Source of the DNA: Cellulomonas xylanilytica
GTDB lineage: Bacteria; Actinomycetota; Actinomycetes; Actinomycetales; Cellulomonadaceae
Length of the DNA stretch: 64,000 bases
Assembly: GCF_007989805.1 (NCBI RefSeq)
Contig: NZ_BJUB01000009.1
Location: 62,001 to 126,000 of the forward strand
Reading direction: 5' to 3'
Position numbers and translations under genes: made by a program. The notes beneath the pieces were generated by a model that saw only the letters and a program-made list of their open reading frames with translations, was not told where the DNA came from and did not search any database. Below, piece after piece: positions 51,654 to 62,400 of this stretch (positions are counted from its first letter, which is position 1; every line of letters begins with the position of its first letter).

Positions 51654-53972
51654 ATGGCACGCGTGCTGGACCGTCTGGGCCGGGGAAGCTACCGCCACCG
51701 CTGGATCGTGCTCGTCGCATGGCTGCTGGTGCTCGCCGCCGCGGCCTTCGGCGCGGTGTCCTCGGGGCTCAACCTCTCCAACTCGTTCTCGATCCCCGGA
51801 ACGGAGTCCGACCGGGCGCAGGCGCTCGTCGCCGAGCGGCTGGGGGACCAGGCCGCGGGGGTCGGGTCGAGCAGCAGCTCGCAGGCGCAGGACGCCGAGG
51901 CGCCGTCGAGCGCACGCGTGGTCGTCGCCGCGCCCGAGGGCGAGTCGTTCCTCGAGGGCACCGGGATCCAGGACGTGATGACGGCGATCGCACCGGTCGC
52001 CGAGGCTGAGGACGTCGCGGGCGTGTCCGACCCCGTCGCCACCCAGGCCGTGGCCCCCGACGGCAGCGTGATGTACGTCGACGTGCAGTTCACGGTCGGC
52101 ATGGAGGAGGTCCCCACGGCGACGACCGACGTCCTGGAGGACGCCGCCGACAGCCTGGAGGCCGACGGCTACGAGGTCGCGCTGTCGGGCGGGCCGTTCA
52201 CCGCACCGCTGGAGCTGGCCGGGCCGGCCGAGGCGCTGGGCCTCGTCGTCGCACTGGTGGTGCTCGTCGTGACGTTCGGCTCGCTGCTCGCCGCCGGCAT
52301 GCCCATCCTCACGGCGCTGCTGGGCGTCGGCATCGGCGTCGCGGGCGTGCTCTCCCTGTCGGCCGTCACCACGATCTCGTCGGCCACCCTGACCCTCGCG
52401 CTCATGCTGGGGCTCGCCGTCGGCATCGACTACGCGCTGTTCCTGCTGTCCCGGCACCGCCAGCAGCTGGCCGACGGCACGGACCCGGAGACGTCCGCCG
52501 GGCGGGCGGTCGGCACCGCGGGCAGCGCGGTGGTGTTCGCCGGCATCACCGTCGTCATCGCGCTGGCCGCGCTCACCATCACCGGCATCCCGTTCCTCGC
52601 GGCGATGGGTCTGGCCGCCGCCGCGACGGTCGTCATCGCCGTGCTGGTCGCCATCACGCTGCTGCCCGCGATCATGGGCTTCGCCGGCGAGCGCCTGCGT
52701 CCGCGCGGCCGCGCCCAGAAGCAGGCCGAGCACTCCCGCGAGGGCCGCAACCGCTGGGGCCTGCTGGTCACCACGCACCCGATCGTCACGCTCCTGGTCA
52801 GCGCCGCGGTGCTGCTCACCATCGCGATCCCCGCGCTGAGCCTGCGCCTGGGCCTGCCCGACGCCGGCCGTGAGCCCGAGGGCTCGGGCGACCGGCGGGC
52901 CTTCGAGCTGCTCGCCGAGGGCTTCGGCCCCGGCTTCAACGGCCCGCTCGTCGTGCTCGTCGACGCCGCCGAGGACCCCAGCGCGCTGCCCGGAGCCGTG
53001 GAGGCCGTCGTCGCCGAGGTCACGCAGCTCCCCGACGTCGCCTACGCGGCCCCGGTCGCGGCGCCCGGCGCGGCGGAGGGTGCCGACGCGGCGCTCGTCG
53101 TCGTCATCCCCACGGGTGCACCCGACTCGGAGGAGACCGCCGAGCTGGTGCACGCCATCCGCGACGCACGGCCGGACCTCGAGGCCTCGACCGGCACCGA
53201 GCTGTGGGTCACCGGAGCCTCCGCCGCGAACATCGACATCACGGAGAAGCTCGCCGACGCGTTCCCGGTCTTCCTGCTCATCGTGGTGGGTCTGGCGATC
53301 CTGCTGCTGATGGTCGCGTTCCGGTCGCTGCTGGTCCCCGTCACGGCGGTGCTGGGCTTCCTGCTCACCATCGCGGCCTCGTTCGGCGCGACGACCGCGG
53401 TGTTCCAGTGGGGCTGGCTGTCGGGGATCTTCAACGTCGACTCCGCCGGGCCGCTGCTGAGCTTCCTGCCCATCCTGCTGGTCGGCGTCCTGTTCGGGCT
53501 CGCGATGGACTACCAGGTGTTCCTGGTCTCCCGGATGCGTGAGGAGCACGTGCACGGCGCCGCCCCGACCGCGGCCGTCCGCCTCGGGTTCGCCCACGGC
53601 GCGCGCGTGGTGCTGGCCGCCGCGCTGATCATGATCTCGGTGTTCTCCAGCTTCGTGTTCAGCGGCTCCGCGCAGATCAGCCCGATCGCGTTCGCGCTCG
53701 CCATCGGCATCGTGTTCGACGCCCTCGTCGTGCGCATGACGATGATCCCGGCGGCCATGACGCTGCTGGGCAGGTCGGCCTGGTGGCTGCCGCGCTGGCT
53801 GGACAGGATCATCCCGAACGTCGACATCGAGGGTGCGGCCCTGGAGCGCGCCGCCGCGCACGGCTCGCACGCCGCGGACGCCCCGGTCGACGAGGTGCCG
53901 GCCGACGCCCACGTGGGTCCCGACGCCAGCCACGGCGTCCACGCCGCGCCGGAGACCGACCGGCCGCGCTGA
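51654..53972 (+). CDS. MMPL family RND-type exporter
   Basis: 772 residues from ATG 51654, with AAGGAG five bases upstream. Twelve-helix MMPL/RND layout: helix 1 (WIVLVAWLLVLAAAAFGAV), a large outer loop, helices 2-6 with LGLAVGIDYALFLLSRHRQQ (the GxxxDY proton-relay motif), another outer loop, and a second six-helix block with GVLFGLAMDYQVFLVSRMRE. Likely exports lipids, drugs or other hydrophobic molecules using the proton gradient. Followed by a strong bidirectional terminator. Confidence 0.95.
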   Translation: MARVLDRLGRGSYRHRWIVLVAWLLVLAAAAFGAVSSGLNLSNSFSIPGTESDRAQALVAERLGDQAAGVGSSSSSQAQDAEAPSSARVVVAAPEGESFLEGTGIQDVMTAIAPVAEAEDVAGVSDPVATQAVAPDGSVMYVDVQFTVGMEEVPTATTDVLEDAADSLEADGYEVALSGGPFTAPLELAGPAEALGLVVALVVLVVTFGSLLAAGMPILTALLGVGIGVAGVLSLSAVTTISSATLTLALMLGLAVGIDYALFLLSRHRQQLADGTDPETSAGRAVGTAGSAVVFAGITVVIALAALTITGIPFLAAMGLAAAATVVIAVLVAITLLPAIMGFAGERLRPRGRAQKQAEHSREGRNRWGLLVTTHPIVTLLVSAAVLLTIAIPALSLRLGLPDAGREPEGSGDRRAFELLAEGFGPGFNGPLVVLVDAAEDPSALPGAVEAVVAEVTQLPDVAYAAPVAAPGAAEGADAALVVVIPTGAPDSEETAELVHAIRDARPDLEASTGTELWVTGASAANIDITEKLADAFPVFLLIVVGLAILLLMVAFRSLLVPVTAVLGFLLTIAASFGATTAVFQWGWLSGIFNVDSAGPLLSFLPILLVGVLFGLAMDYQVFLVSRMREEHVHGAAPTAAVRLGFAHGARVVLAAALIMISVFSSFVFSGSAQISPIAFALAIGIVFDALVVRMTMIPAAMTLLGRSAWWLPRWLDRIIPNVDIEGAALERAAAHGSHAADAPVDEVPADAHVGPDASHGVHAAPETDRPR

Positions 53973-53997
53973 CCGGTCCGCCCCGTCGGACACGAGA

Positions 53998-54033
53998 CGA
54001 GGGCCGGGGTGCCTCGTCGCACCCCGGCCCTCG
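53998..54033. terminator. Bidirectional terminator between MMPL gene and glpK
   Basis: CGAGGGCCGGGGTGC (53998-54012) pairs perfectly with GCACCCCGGCCCTCG (54019-54033) around a six-base loop. It lies in the 77-bp gap between converging stops, so it can stop both transcripts. Confidence 0.85.
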
Positions 54034-54049
54034 CCCGTCACGTCGGAGG

Positions 54050-55573
54050 TCAGCTCACGTCGTCGTCGACCCAGTCGAAGGTCTTGGTGACGGCCTTCTT
54101 CCAGAGCCGGTACTGCCGGTCGCGCTCGTCGTCGGCCATGGCCGGCTCCCAGCGCTTGTCCTCGGCCCAGTTGTCGATGACGTCCTGCTCACCGTTCCAG
54201 AACCCGACGGCGATGCCGGCCGCGTAGGCCGCACCCAGGGCGGTGGTCTCCGCGACCTGCGGGCGGACCACGGGGACGCCGAGGATGTCCGCCTGGAACT
54301 GCATGAGCAGCTCGTCCTGGACCATGCCGCCGTCCACCTTGAGCTCGGTCAGGTCGACGCCCGAGTCGGCGTTCATGGCGTCCAGCACCTCACGGGTCTG
54401 GAACGCCGTCGCCTCGAGCGCGGCCCGGGCGATGTGCCCCTTGTTGACGTACCGCGTGAGGCCGACGAGGGCGCCACGTGCGTCGGAGCGCCAGTACGGC
54501 GCGAACAGGCCCGAGAACGCCGGCACGAAGTAGGCGCCGCCGTTGTCGTCGACCGTCTTGGCCAGCTCCTCGATCTCGGGTGCCGAGGAGATGATGCCGA
54601 GGTTGTCGCGCAGCCACTGGACGAGCGAGCCGCTCACGGCGATCGAGCCCTCGAGCGCGTACACGGTCGGCTGGTCGCCGATCTTGTAGCAGACCGTCGT
54701 CAGCAGGCCGTTCTTCGACGGGATCGGCTCCGTGCCCGTGTTGATGAGCATGAAGTTGCCGGTGCCGTAGGTGTTCTTGGCCATGCCGACCTCGAAGCAC
54801 GCCTGCCCGAAGGTGGCCGCCTGCTGGTCGCCGAGAATGCCGGCGATCGGGACGCCCGGGACCATGCCGCCCTCGCGGCCGTGCCCGTACACCTCGGAGG
54901 ACGACTTGATCTCCGGCAGCATCGACAGGGGGATGCCCATGTCGTTCGCGATGTCCTCGTTCCACGTCAGCGTGTCGAGGTTCATCAGCATGGTGCGCGA
55001 CGCGTTGGTCGGGTCGGTGACGTGCACGCCGCCGTCGACGCCGCCGGTCATGTTCCACAGCACCCAGGAGTCGGTGTTGCCGAACGCCAGGTCACCGGCC
55101 TCGGCCTTCTCCCGCGCACCGTCGACGTTGTCGAGGATCCACTTGACCTTCGGGCCGGAGAAGTACGTGGCCAGCGGCAGGCCGACCTTCGCCTTGTACC
55201 GGTCGGCGCCGCCCCCGAGCGCCCCCAGCTCCTCGGCGATCTTCTGCGTGCGCGTGTCCTGCCAGACGATCGCGTTGTAGACCGGCTTGCCGGTGGTCCG
55301 GTCCCAGACGACCGCGGTCTCGCGCTGGTTGGTGATGCCGACCGCGGCGAGGTCGCGGTAGGTGAGGTTCGCGCGGGTCAGCGCGAGACCGACCACCTCG
55401 CGGACGTTCTTCCAGATCTCCTCGGCGTCGTGCTCGACCCAGCCGGCGCGCGGGAAGATCTGCTCGTGCTCGATCTGCCCGGTCTCGACGATGTGGCCGG
55501 AGTGGTCGAAGACGATCGCGCGGGAGCTCGTGGTGCCCTGGTCGATGGCAAGGACGTACTTGGTGTCGGGCAT
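54050..55573 (-). CDS. glpK: Glycerol kinase
   Basis: 507 residues from ATG 55573. Phosphorylates glycerol to glycerol-3-phosphate with ATP. FGGY features: [21 protein letters not shown] (phosphate loop 1), [45 protein letters not shown], and [20 protein letters not shown]. Last gene of glpD-glpF-glpK; 89 bp after glpF. Confidence 0.97.
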   Translation of the reverse strand: MPDTKYVLAIDQGTTSSRAIVFDHSGHIVETGQIEHEQIFPRAGWVEHDAEEIWKNVREVVGLALTRANLTYRDLAAVGITNQRETAVVWDRTTGKPVYNAIVWQDTRTQKIAEELGALGGGADRYKAKVGLPLATYFSGPKVKWILDNVDGAREKAEAGDLAFGNTDSWVLWNMTGGVDGGVHVTDPTNASRTMLMNLDTLTWNEDIANDMGIPLSMLPEIKSSSEVYGHGREGGMVPGVPIAGILGDQQAATFGQACFEVGMAKNTYGTGNFMLINTGTEPIPSKNGLLTTVCYKIGDQPTVYALEGSIAVSGSLVQWLRDNLGIISSAPEIEELAKTVDDNGGAYFVPAFSGLFAPYWRSDARGALVGLTRYVNKGHIARAALEATAFQTREVLDAMNADSGVDLTELKVDGGMVQDELLMQFQADILGVPVVRPQVAETTALGAAYAAGIAVGFWNGEQDVIDNWAEDKRWEPAMADDERDRQYRLWKKAVTKTFDWVDDDVS

Positions 55574-55662
55574 GGTGCAGGTTCCTCCGAGTGCTTCGGG
55601 GGCCCGGACGGCGCTCGCGGGGGGTGAGAGCGCCGCCCGGACGGGGTCGGCTGTGTGGTGGG

Positions 55663-56400
55663 TCAGACGATGTACACGGAGGCCACGAGGCCGGCGATCG
55701 CGCCGCCGACCAGGGGTCCGAGGATCGGCACCCAGGAGTACGCCCAGTCGCTCGAGCCCTTGCCGCGGATGGGCAGCAGGGCGTGCGCGATGCGCGGACC
55801 GAAGTCACGTGCCGGGTTGATGGCGTAGCCGGTCGGGCCACCGAGGCTGGCACCGATGCCGATCACGAGCAGGGCCACGGGGATGGCTCCGAGCTCCGCG
55901 GGGGTCTTCGCGAACGCGAGGATGACGAAGACGAGGACGAAGGTGGCGATGGCCTCGGTGACGAAGTTCCAGCCGTAGGAGCGGATGGCGGGGCCGGTGG
56001 AGAAGACGGCGAGCTTGGTGGCGCCGTCGGCGTCCTCGTCGAAGTGCTTCTTGTAGGCGAGGAACGCGAGGGCGGCACCTATCGCGGCACCCGCTATCTG
56101 GGCGGTGACGTAGAGGAAGCCGTTCGCTGCCGTCACGGGGACGCCGGGTGCGAACTCCTCCGCCCCGCTCGTCCAGATGCCCATGGTCACCGCGGGGTTG
56201 AGGTGCGCCCCCGACTTGTACGCGACGTACACACCCGAGAAGACCGCGAGGCCCCATCCGAAGTTGATGAGGAGCCAGCCGCCGTCGAACCCCTTGTTCT
56301 TCGGCAGGATGACGTTCGCGACGACACCGGCGCCGAGAAGGATCAGCATGCCGGTACCCATCACCTCCGAGAGGAAGGCGTCACCTATTGTGTAGTCCAC
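55663..56400 (-). CDS. glpF: Glycerol uptake facilitator (aquaporin family)
   Basis: 245 residues from GTG 56400, six helices and two half-helices with NPA boxes: [13 protein letters not shown] and [13 protein letters not shown]. The second NPA box is followed by Arg-Asp as in glycerol-conducting aquaglyceroporins. It lets glycerol diffuse in for capture by glpK. Middle gene of the glp operon. Confidence 0.95.
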   Translation of the reverse strand: MDYTIGDAFLSEVMGTGMLILLGAGVVANVILPKNKGFDGGWLLINFGWGLAVFSGVYVAYKSGAHLNPAVTMGIWTSGAEEFAPGVPVTAANGFLYVTAQIAGAAIGAALAFLAYKKHFDEDADGATKLAVFSTGPAIRSYGWNFVTEAIATFVLVFVILAFAKTPAELGAIPVALLVIGIGASLGGPTGYAINPARDFGPRIAHALLPIRGKGSSDWAYSWVPILGPLVGGAIAGLVASVYIV

Positions 56401-56462
56401 TGTCGACCCTTTCTGACGGACATCGTTGTCACGTGCGCCCCGCGGATGGCCGCGGGGAGTTC

Positions 56463-58271
56463 TCAGGTCCCGGCGGGTCCGGACGACCCCTTCCCCGCGG
56501 GTGACCCGGGCTTGGTGCCGGCATCGGCCGACGCGTCGGCGAGCATCGGCGACACGTCGGCGGCGCGCAGACGGACCTTGACGGCCTCCGCGTCGTCCAG
56601 CTCCTGCGCGGCGGCGTCCTCGGCCTCGGCCCGCGCGCGGTACGCCTCGATCTCCCGGCTGCGCGTGTGCGCGTCCCAGCCGAGCACCGGGGCGACCAGG
56701 TCGGCGATCTCCTCGAGCGCCCCGACGCCCTTGTCCGCCTGCTCGTAGTTGAGCCGCGTGCGGTGCATGAGGACGTCGTCGAGGTGCAGCGCGCCCTCGT
56801 GGCTCGCGGCGTAGACGATCTCGGCGCCGATGTACGCGTCGGCGTTCTTCAGCGGCTCGGCCAGGCTCGGGTCGGCCTCGACGAGGTCGATGAGCTCGCC
56901 CAGCAGGGACCCGTAGCGGTGCAGCAGGTGGTCCATGCGCGGCCGGGTCCAGCCGTACTTCTGGCTGATCGCCCGGGCCTGCCGCTGGAACACCTGCAGG
57001 CCCTCGGCGCCGACCAGCGGCAGGTCGTGCGTGATGGACGGCAGGCTGGTGGCGCGGCTGCCGATGGCGAAGTCGACCGCGTCCTTGGCCATCACCCGGT
57101 AGGTGGTGAGCTTGCCGCCGGCGATGACCGTGAGGCCCGGCGCGGGCGCGGCGACGGTGTGCTCGCGCGACACCTTGGCGGAGCTGGTGCCGGCCTTGAC
57201 CTGCGGCTGCAGCAGCGGGCGCAGACCTGCCCAGGTGCCGATGATGTCCTCGCGCGTGATCGGCCGGGACAGCACCGCGTTCGCGTGCTCGATGACGTAG
57301 TCGATGTCGGCGCTCGTCGCGACGGGGTGCACCAGCTCCTGCTCCCACGGCGTGTCCGTCGTGCCGATCACCCAGTACCGCGACCACGGGATGATGAACA
57401 GCACCGACTTCTCGGTCTGCAGGATCAGCCCGACGTCGCCGGAGATCCGGCTGCGCGGCACGACGATGTGGACGCCCTTGCTGGCCAGCACCCGCAGGCC
57501 GCCCTCCGCACCGGCCAGGGACTCCGTCTGCTCGGTCCACACGCCGGTCGCGTTGATGACGGCGCGCGCCCGCACGTCGATGTGCTCGCCCGTCTCCAGG
57601 TCGATCACCTCGGCCCCGGTGACCGCGCCGCCGGTGGTGGTCTGCAGGTCCGCCACCTGGGTGCGGCTCGCGGCGTGCGCGCCGTAGCTCACGGCGGTGC
57701 GCACGAGGGTCTCGACGAGGCGCGCGTCGTCGACGCTGGCGTCCCAGTAGCGGACCGCGCCGATGGCCGCGTCGTGCCGCAGGTCCGGGAACAGCCGCTC
57801 CATGCCCTTGCGGGTCAGGTGCCGGTGGATGGGGAGCGCACGCTTCGAGCCGGTGACCGAGGCGAGCGTGTCGTAGAGGGCGACGCCCGCTCCGACGTAG
57901 GCCCGCTCCCAGACGCGGTTCTCCAGCGGGTAGAGGAAGCTGACCGGCTTGACCAGGTGCGGGGCGAGGCGGTTGATCAGCAGGTCACGCTCGGTGAGCG
58001 CCTCGCGCACCAGGTGGAAGTCGAGCATCTGCAGGTAGCGCAGGCCGCCGTGCACCAGCTTGCTGGACCGGCTCGACGTGCCGCTGGCCCAGTCCTGGGC
58101 CTCGACGACCGCCGTGGACAGTCCTCGGCTGACCGCGTCGAGCGCGATCCCGGCGCCGGTCACGCCGCCGCCGATGACGAGGACGTCGAGCTCGTTCCCG
58201 CGTTCAGCACTCCCGCGCATGGCGTCGAGTGCGTCCTGTCGTGCCTGGGCCGTCAGCGGCGCCGTCCTCAT
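56463..58271 (-). CDS. glpD: Aerobic glycerol-3-phosphate dehydrogenase
   Basis: 602 residues. FAD-dependent membrane-associated enzyme giving dihydroxyacetone phosphate. FAD motif VLVIGGGVTGAGIALDAVSR, SRSSKLVHGGLRYLQ, INATGVWTEQ, and a C-terminal helical domain. The start at 58271 is the best in-frame ATG. First gene of the operon, divergent from the regulator at 58431. Confidence 0.96.
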   Translation of the reverse strand: MRTAPLTAQARQDALDAMRGSAERGNELDVLVIGGGVTGAGIALDAVSRGLSTAVVEAQDWASGTSSRSSKLVHGGLRYLQMLDFHLVREALTERDLLINRLAPHLVKPVSFLYPLENRVWERAYVGAGVALYDTLASVTGSKRALPIHRHLTRKGMERLFPDLRHDAAIGAVRYWDASVDDARLVETLVRTAVSYGAHAASRTQVADLQTTTGGAVTGAEVIDLETGEHIDVRARAVINATGVWTEQTESLAGAEGGLRVLASKGVHIVVPRSRISGDVGLILQTEKSVLFIIPWSRYWVIGTTDTPWEQELVHPVATSADIDYVIEHANAVLSRPITREDIIGTWAGLRPLLQPQVKAGTSSAKVSREHTVAAPAPGLTVIAGGKLTTYRVMAKDAVDFAIGSRATSLPSITHDLPLVGAEGLQVFQRQARAISQKYGWTRPRMDHLLHRYGSLLGELIDLVEADPSLAEPLKNADAYIGAEIVYAASHEGALHLDDVLMHRTRLNYEQADKGVGALEEIADLVAPVLGWDAHTRSREIEAYRARAEAEDAAAQELDDAEAVKVRLRAADVSPMLADASADAGTKPGSPAGKGSSGPAGT

Positions 58272-58387
58272 CCGTCGTACCCCCGGTTGGTGTGGTCGCT
58301 GTGCCGTGCTGGGTGGTGCTACCCCGCTCGCCCGGTACGGGCTTGCTCGCTATCGTCGTCACCAGGCGAACGAACGCGCAACCGGGG

Positions 58388-58401
58388 TGCACAAACGTGC
58401 A
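58388..58401. promoter_or_regulatory. Candidate operator between glpD and its regulator
   Basis: TGCAC-AAAC-GTGCA is a perfect 5/4/5 inverted repeat 30 bp before the regulator start and 117 bp upstream of glpD. It may be the SorC-family binding site. Support is only positional; no second copy was found near glpF. Confidence 0.45.
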
Positions 58402-58430
58402 GCGATGATCGCGGGCCGGAGGGGGTCGAG

Positions 58431-59426
58431 ATGTACGTCGAGCGGGAGCAGGACGTGCTGCGGGCGGCCTCGATGTACTACCTGCAGGACATCAAGATGG
58501 AGGTCATCGCGCGGCACCTGGGCACGTCCCGCTCGACCGTGTCACGCCTCATCAAGCGCGCCCGGCAGTCGGGTCTGGTGGAGATCACGCTGCGGCCGGC
58601 GAGCACGCGTGCACCGGGGCTCGGCCGCACGATCGCGGCGACGTTCGGCATCGACACGTACGTCGTCCCGGTCCCGGACTCCGCCAGCCACATCGAGCGC
58701 CTCGACCAGGTGTCGATCACCGCGGCCAGGCTCCTGTCCTCGTGGTTCGACTCCGACATGGTGCTCGGTGTCGCCTGGGGGACCACCCTGGCGTCGGTGT
58801 CCCGGTACCTGGCGCCCAAGCCGACGCGCGGCTCCGCGGTGGTCCAGCTGAACGGTGCTGCGAACATGCGCACCAGCGGGATCGAGTACGCCAGCGACCT
58901 GATCTCCACCTTCGGCACCGCGTTCGCCGCCGCGGTGCACCACTTCTCGGTGCCCGCGTTCTTCGACTACCCCGACACCAAGGCCGCCATGTGGCGGGAG
59001 CGCTCGGTCCGTCGGGTGCTCGACATGCAGCGCCGCGCGGACATCGCGGTGTTCTCCGTCGGGGCGGTCGCCGGGGCAGTGCCGTCGCACGTGTACTCGG
59101 CCGGCTACCTCGACGACGCCGACGTGAAGAACCTGCACGACGAGGGTGTCGTCGGCGACGTGTGCACCGTCTTCCTGCGCGCCGACGGGTCCTGGCAGGA
59201 CGTGCACCTCAACGAGCGGGCCACCGGTCCGACGCCCGTCGAGCTGCAGCGGGTCCCGCGCCGGGTCTGCGTGGTGGCCGGCGACAACAAGGTCGCGCCG
59301 CTGCTCGCGGCCCTGCGCGCGGGGGTGGTGACGGACCTGGTGGTCGACGAGATCACGGCGACCGGGCTGCTCGACGCCGCCGAGCCGCCGCACCCGCGCC
59401 GCGTCCGGGCACGCGTCTCGGCGTAG
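58431..59426 (+). CDS. SorC/DeoR-type sugar-binding transcriptional regulator, probable glycerol-operon regulator
   Basis: 331 residues from ATG 58431. N-terminal HTH: YYLQDIKMEVIARHLGTSRS, then TVSRLIKRARQSGLV. The rest is the SorC sugar-phosphate-binding fold: MVLGVAWGTTLASVSRYL, SAVVQLNGAANMR, DDADVKNLHDEGVVGDVCTV, and VVAGDNKVAPLLAALRAGVV. Divergent from glpD, so it likely senses glycerol-3-phosphate or a related phosphate ester. Confidence 0.88.
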   Translation: MYVEREQDVLRAASMYYLQDIKMEVIARHLGTSRSTVSRLIKRARQSGLVEITLRPASTRAPGLGRTIAATFGIDTYVVPVPDSASHIERLDQVSITAARLLSSWFDSDMVLGVAWGTTLASVSRYLAPKPTRGSAVVQLNGAANMRTSGIEYASDLISTFGTAFAAAVHHFSVPAFFDYPDTKAAMWRERSVRRVLDMQRRADIAVFSVGAVAGAVPSHVYSAGYLDDADVKNLHDEGVVGDVCTVFLRADGSWQDVHLNERATGPTPVELQRVPRRVCVVAGDNKVAPLLAALRAGVVTDLVVDEITATGLLDAAEPPHPRRVRARVSA

Positions 59427-59430
59427 GCGC

Positions 59431-62400
59431 TCACGCCGCGGTCGTCACCGCCGCCGGCTCGACGATGACCAGCACCTGGCCCGGGCCGACCTGGTCGCCC
59501 GGGGTGACGACGATGTCGACGACCGTGCCGCCGACCGTCGCGGTCACCGGCGCCTCCATCTTCATCGCCTCCAGGGCGAGCAGCTGCTGGCCGCGCTCCA
59601 CGACGTCGCCGGGCCGGACGTCGACGCGGAACACGGTCGCGACGAACGGTGCCTCCACGCCCTCGCAGCCGGCGGGGACCTCGGTGTCGGCGACCGGCGC
59701 GGGGGCGTCCGGCTCGATCACGCGGTCGAACTCGCCCGCGGCGGCCCACGCGTCGCGCTCGGCCCCGAACGCCCCGGCCTGCTGCGCGCGGAACGCCTCG
59801 ATCGACGGGGCGTTCGCGGACAGGAACTGCTGGTGCTCGGCGATCGAGAACGTGCCCGGTTCGATCGCCACGTCCAGGCGCCCCGCGGCCATGTCGGCGC
59901 GCATGTCGAGCAGCTCGTCGGCGCCCACGGGGTACCAGCGGATGGTGTCGAAGAACCGGAGCAGCCAGGGGGTGCCGGGCTCGAACGGCGTGTGCCGTGC
60001 GTGCGTGTCCCAGACCTGGATGGTGCGGCCGACGAACTGGTAGCCGCCCGGACCCTCCATGCCGTAGATGCACAGGTACGCGCCGCCGATGCCGACCGCG
60101 TTCTGCGGGGTCCACGTGCGGGCCGGGTTGTACTTCGTGGTCACCAGCCGGTGCCGCGGGTCGAGCGGGGTGGCGACGGGGGCGCCCAGATAGACGTCGC
60201 CCAGGCCCATGACAAGGTACGACGCGTCGAAGACGGTGCGGTACACGTCGTCGACGGAGGACAACCCGTTGATCCGTCGGATGAACTCGATGTTCCACGG
60301 GCACCACGGGGCGTCGTCGCGGACGCCGGCCATGTAGCGCTCGATGGCCTCGCGCGTGGCCGGGTCGTCCCAGCTGAGCGGCAGGTGCACCGTGCGGCTG
60401 GGGACGACCAGGTCCGTGGTGGCGGGCAGGCCGTCCTCGATCTCGCGGACCAGGTCGAGCGCCTTCCGCAGCGGCAGCCGGTCCGGGTCGACGTGCAGCT
60501 GCAGCGAGCGGATGCCCGGTGTGAGGTCGACGATGCCGCGCAGCCCGTCGTGGTCGACGCGGTCCTGCACCTGCTGGGCCAGGGCGTGCACGCGCATCCG
60601 CGACGCCAGGTCCAGGGTCATCGAGCCGTACTCGACGAGGAGGTTGTCGTCGCCGCTGCGGCGGTAGGTGACGTCCGTGTCGGAGTCCTTGCGGGCCAGG
60701 ATGCCGCCGTCGTCGTGGGCCGGCCGGGTCGCCCGCGGCGTGGCCTGGGGACGGGTGCGCAGCGCGTCCGCCTCGGCCTCGTCGACCGGCACGAACCGCA
60801 CGGTGTCTCCCGGCCGCAGCTGTCCCAGCTTCCACAGCTGCCCGAGGGCGACCGTCGCCGGGCACGTGAAGCCGCCCAGAGACGGGCCGTCCGGGCCGAG
60901 CAGGATGGGCAGGTCGCCGGTGTAGTCGACCGCACCGACCGCGTACGGGGTGTCGTGGATGTTCGACGGGTGCAGACCCGCCTCGCCGCCGTCCGGTCGT
61001 GCCCACGTGGGCTTGGGTCCGACGAGCCGGACGCCCGTGCGCGCCGAGTTGAAGTGCACGGCCCACGTGGCCGCGTAGAACTCGGCCACGTCATCGGACG
61101 TGAAGAACTCCGGCGCCGCGTGCGGTCCCTCGAGCGCGCCGATCTGCCACGCGCTCCCGATGTCCGGGCGGTCCGCCTCCGGCACGGGTCGTGCGGTGCG
61201 CGACGCCGTGCCGATGGACAGCTGGTCGCCCGGCCGCAGCGGCACGCCCGTGGTCCCGCCGATCTTGCCCAGGTCGAAGGTGGCCGACGAGCCGAGCACC
61301 TGGGGGACGTCGAGACCGCCGCTGACCAGCAGGTACGTGCGCATGCCGGTCGCGGGCGCGCCGAGCGACAGGACGCCGCCCGGCGGGATGACGACCGGCT
61401 CCCACTGCGGCACGGGGACGTCGTCCAGGGTGATCGCGGCGGGTGCGCCGGTGACCATGACGGTCGCCCCGGTGACGAACCGCAGCTCCGGGCCGGCCAT
61501 CGTGCACTCCAGGCCGGCCGCGCCCTCGGGGTTGCCCAGCGCGGTGTTGCCGAGCCGGAACGAGAGGTCGTCCATCGGCCCCGACGGCGGGATGCCGACG
61601 TGCCACAGCCCGGTGCGGCCGGGCCAGTCCTGGACCGTGGTGAGCATGCCGGGACGCAGCACCTCGATGCGCGGGGTCTCGTCGTGCAGGTGCGCGAGGG
61701 TGCCCGTGTGGTGCAGCGCGGCGGCCACCTCGGGGGCGTGCACGATCGTGCGGAGCAGCCCGAGGTTCGTCGCGATGCCCGTCAGCCGGGTGTCGGCGAG
61801 CGCGTCGCCGAGCGCGGCCCAGGCGCTCTCGCGGTCGGCGCCCGCGGTGATGACCTTGGCCAGCAGCGGGTCGTAGTGGGTGGACACCTCGACGCCTGGC
61901 TCGATCCACGTGTCGACGCGAGCACCGTCGGGGACCTCGAACGCCGTGACCGTCCCGGCGCTCGGCAGGTGGTCGCGGTCGGGGTTCTCGGCGTAGACGC
62001 GCGCCTCGACCGCGGCGCCCCGTGCGTGCAGCGGGGTGTCGACGACGGACGTGTCGCCCTGCGCCAGCCGGATCATCCACGCCACCAGGTCGACGCCGAA
62101 CACGGCTTCGGTCACCGGGTGCTCGACCTGCAGGCGCGTGTTGACCTCCAGGAAGGCGGCCTCCTCGCGCACGGCGTCGTACACGAACTCGACGGTCCCG
62201 GCGGACCGGTAGCCGACCGACTCGGCGAGCGTGCGCGCCGACGACGCGATCAGCGCGCGGACCTCGTCGGGAAGCGCGGGCGCCGGTGCCTCCTCCACGA
62301 CCTTCTGGTGGCGGCGCTGCAGGGAGCAGTCGCGGTCGCCCAGCGTCACGACGCGGCCGAGGCCGTCACCGAACACCTGGACCTCGACGTGCCGCGCGGC

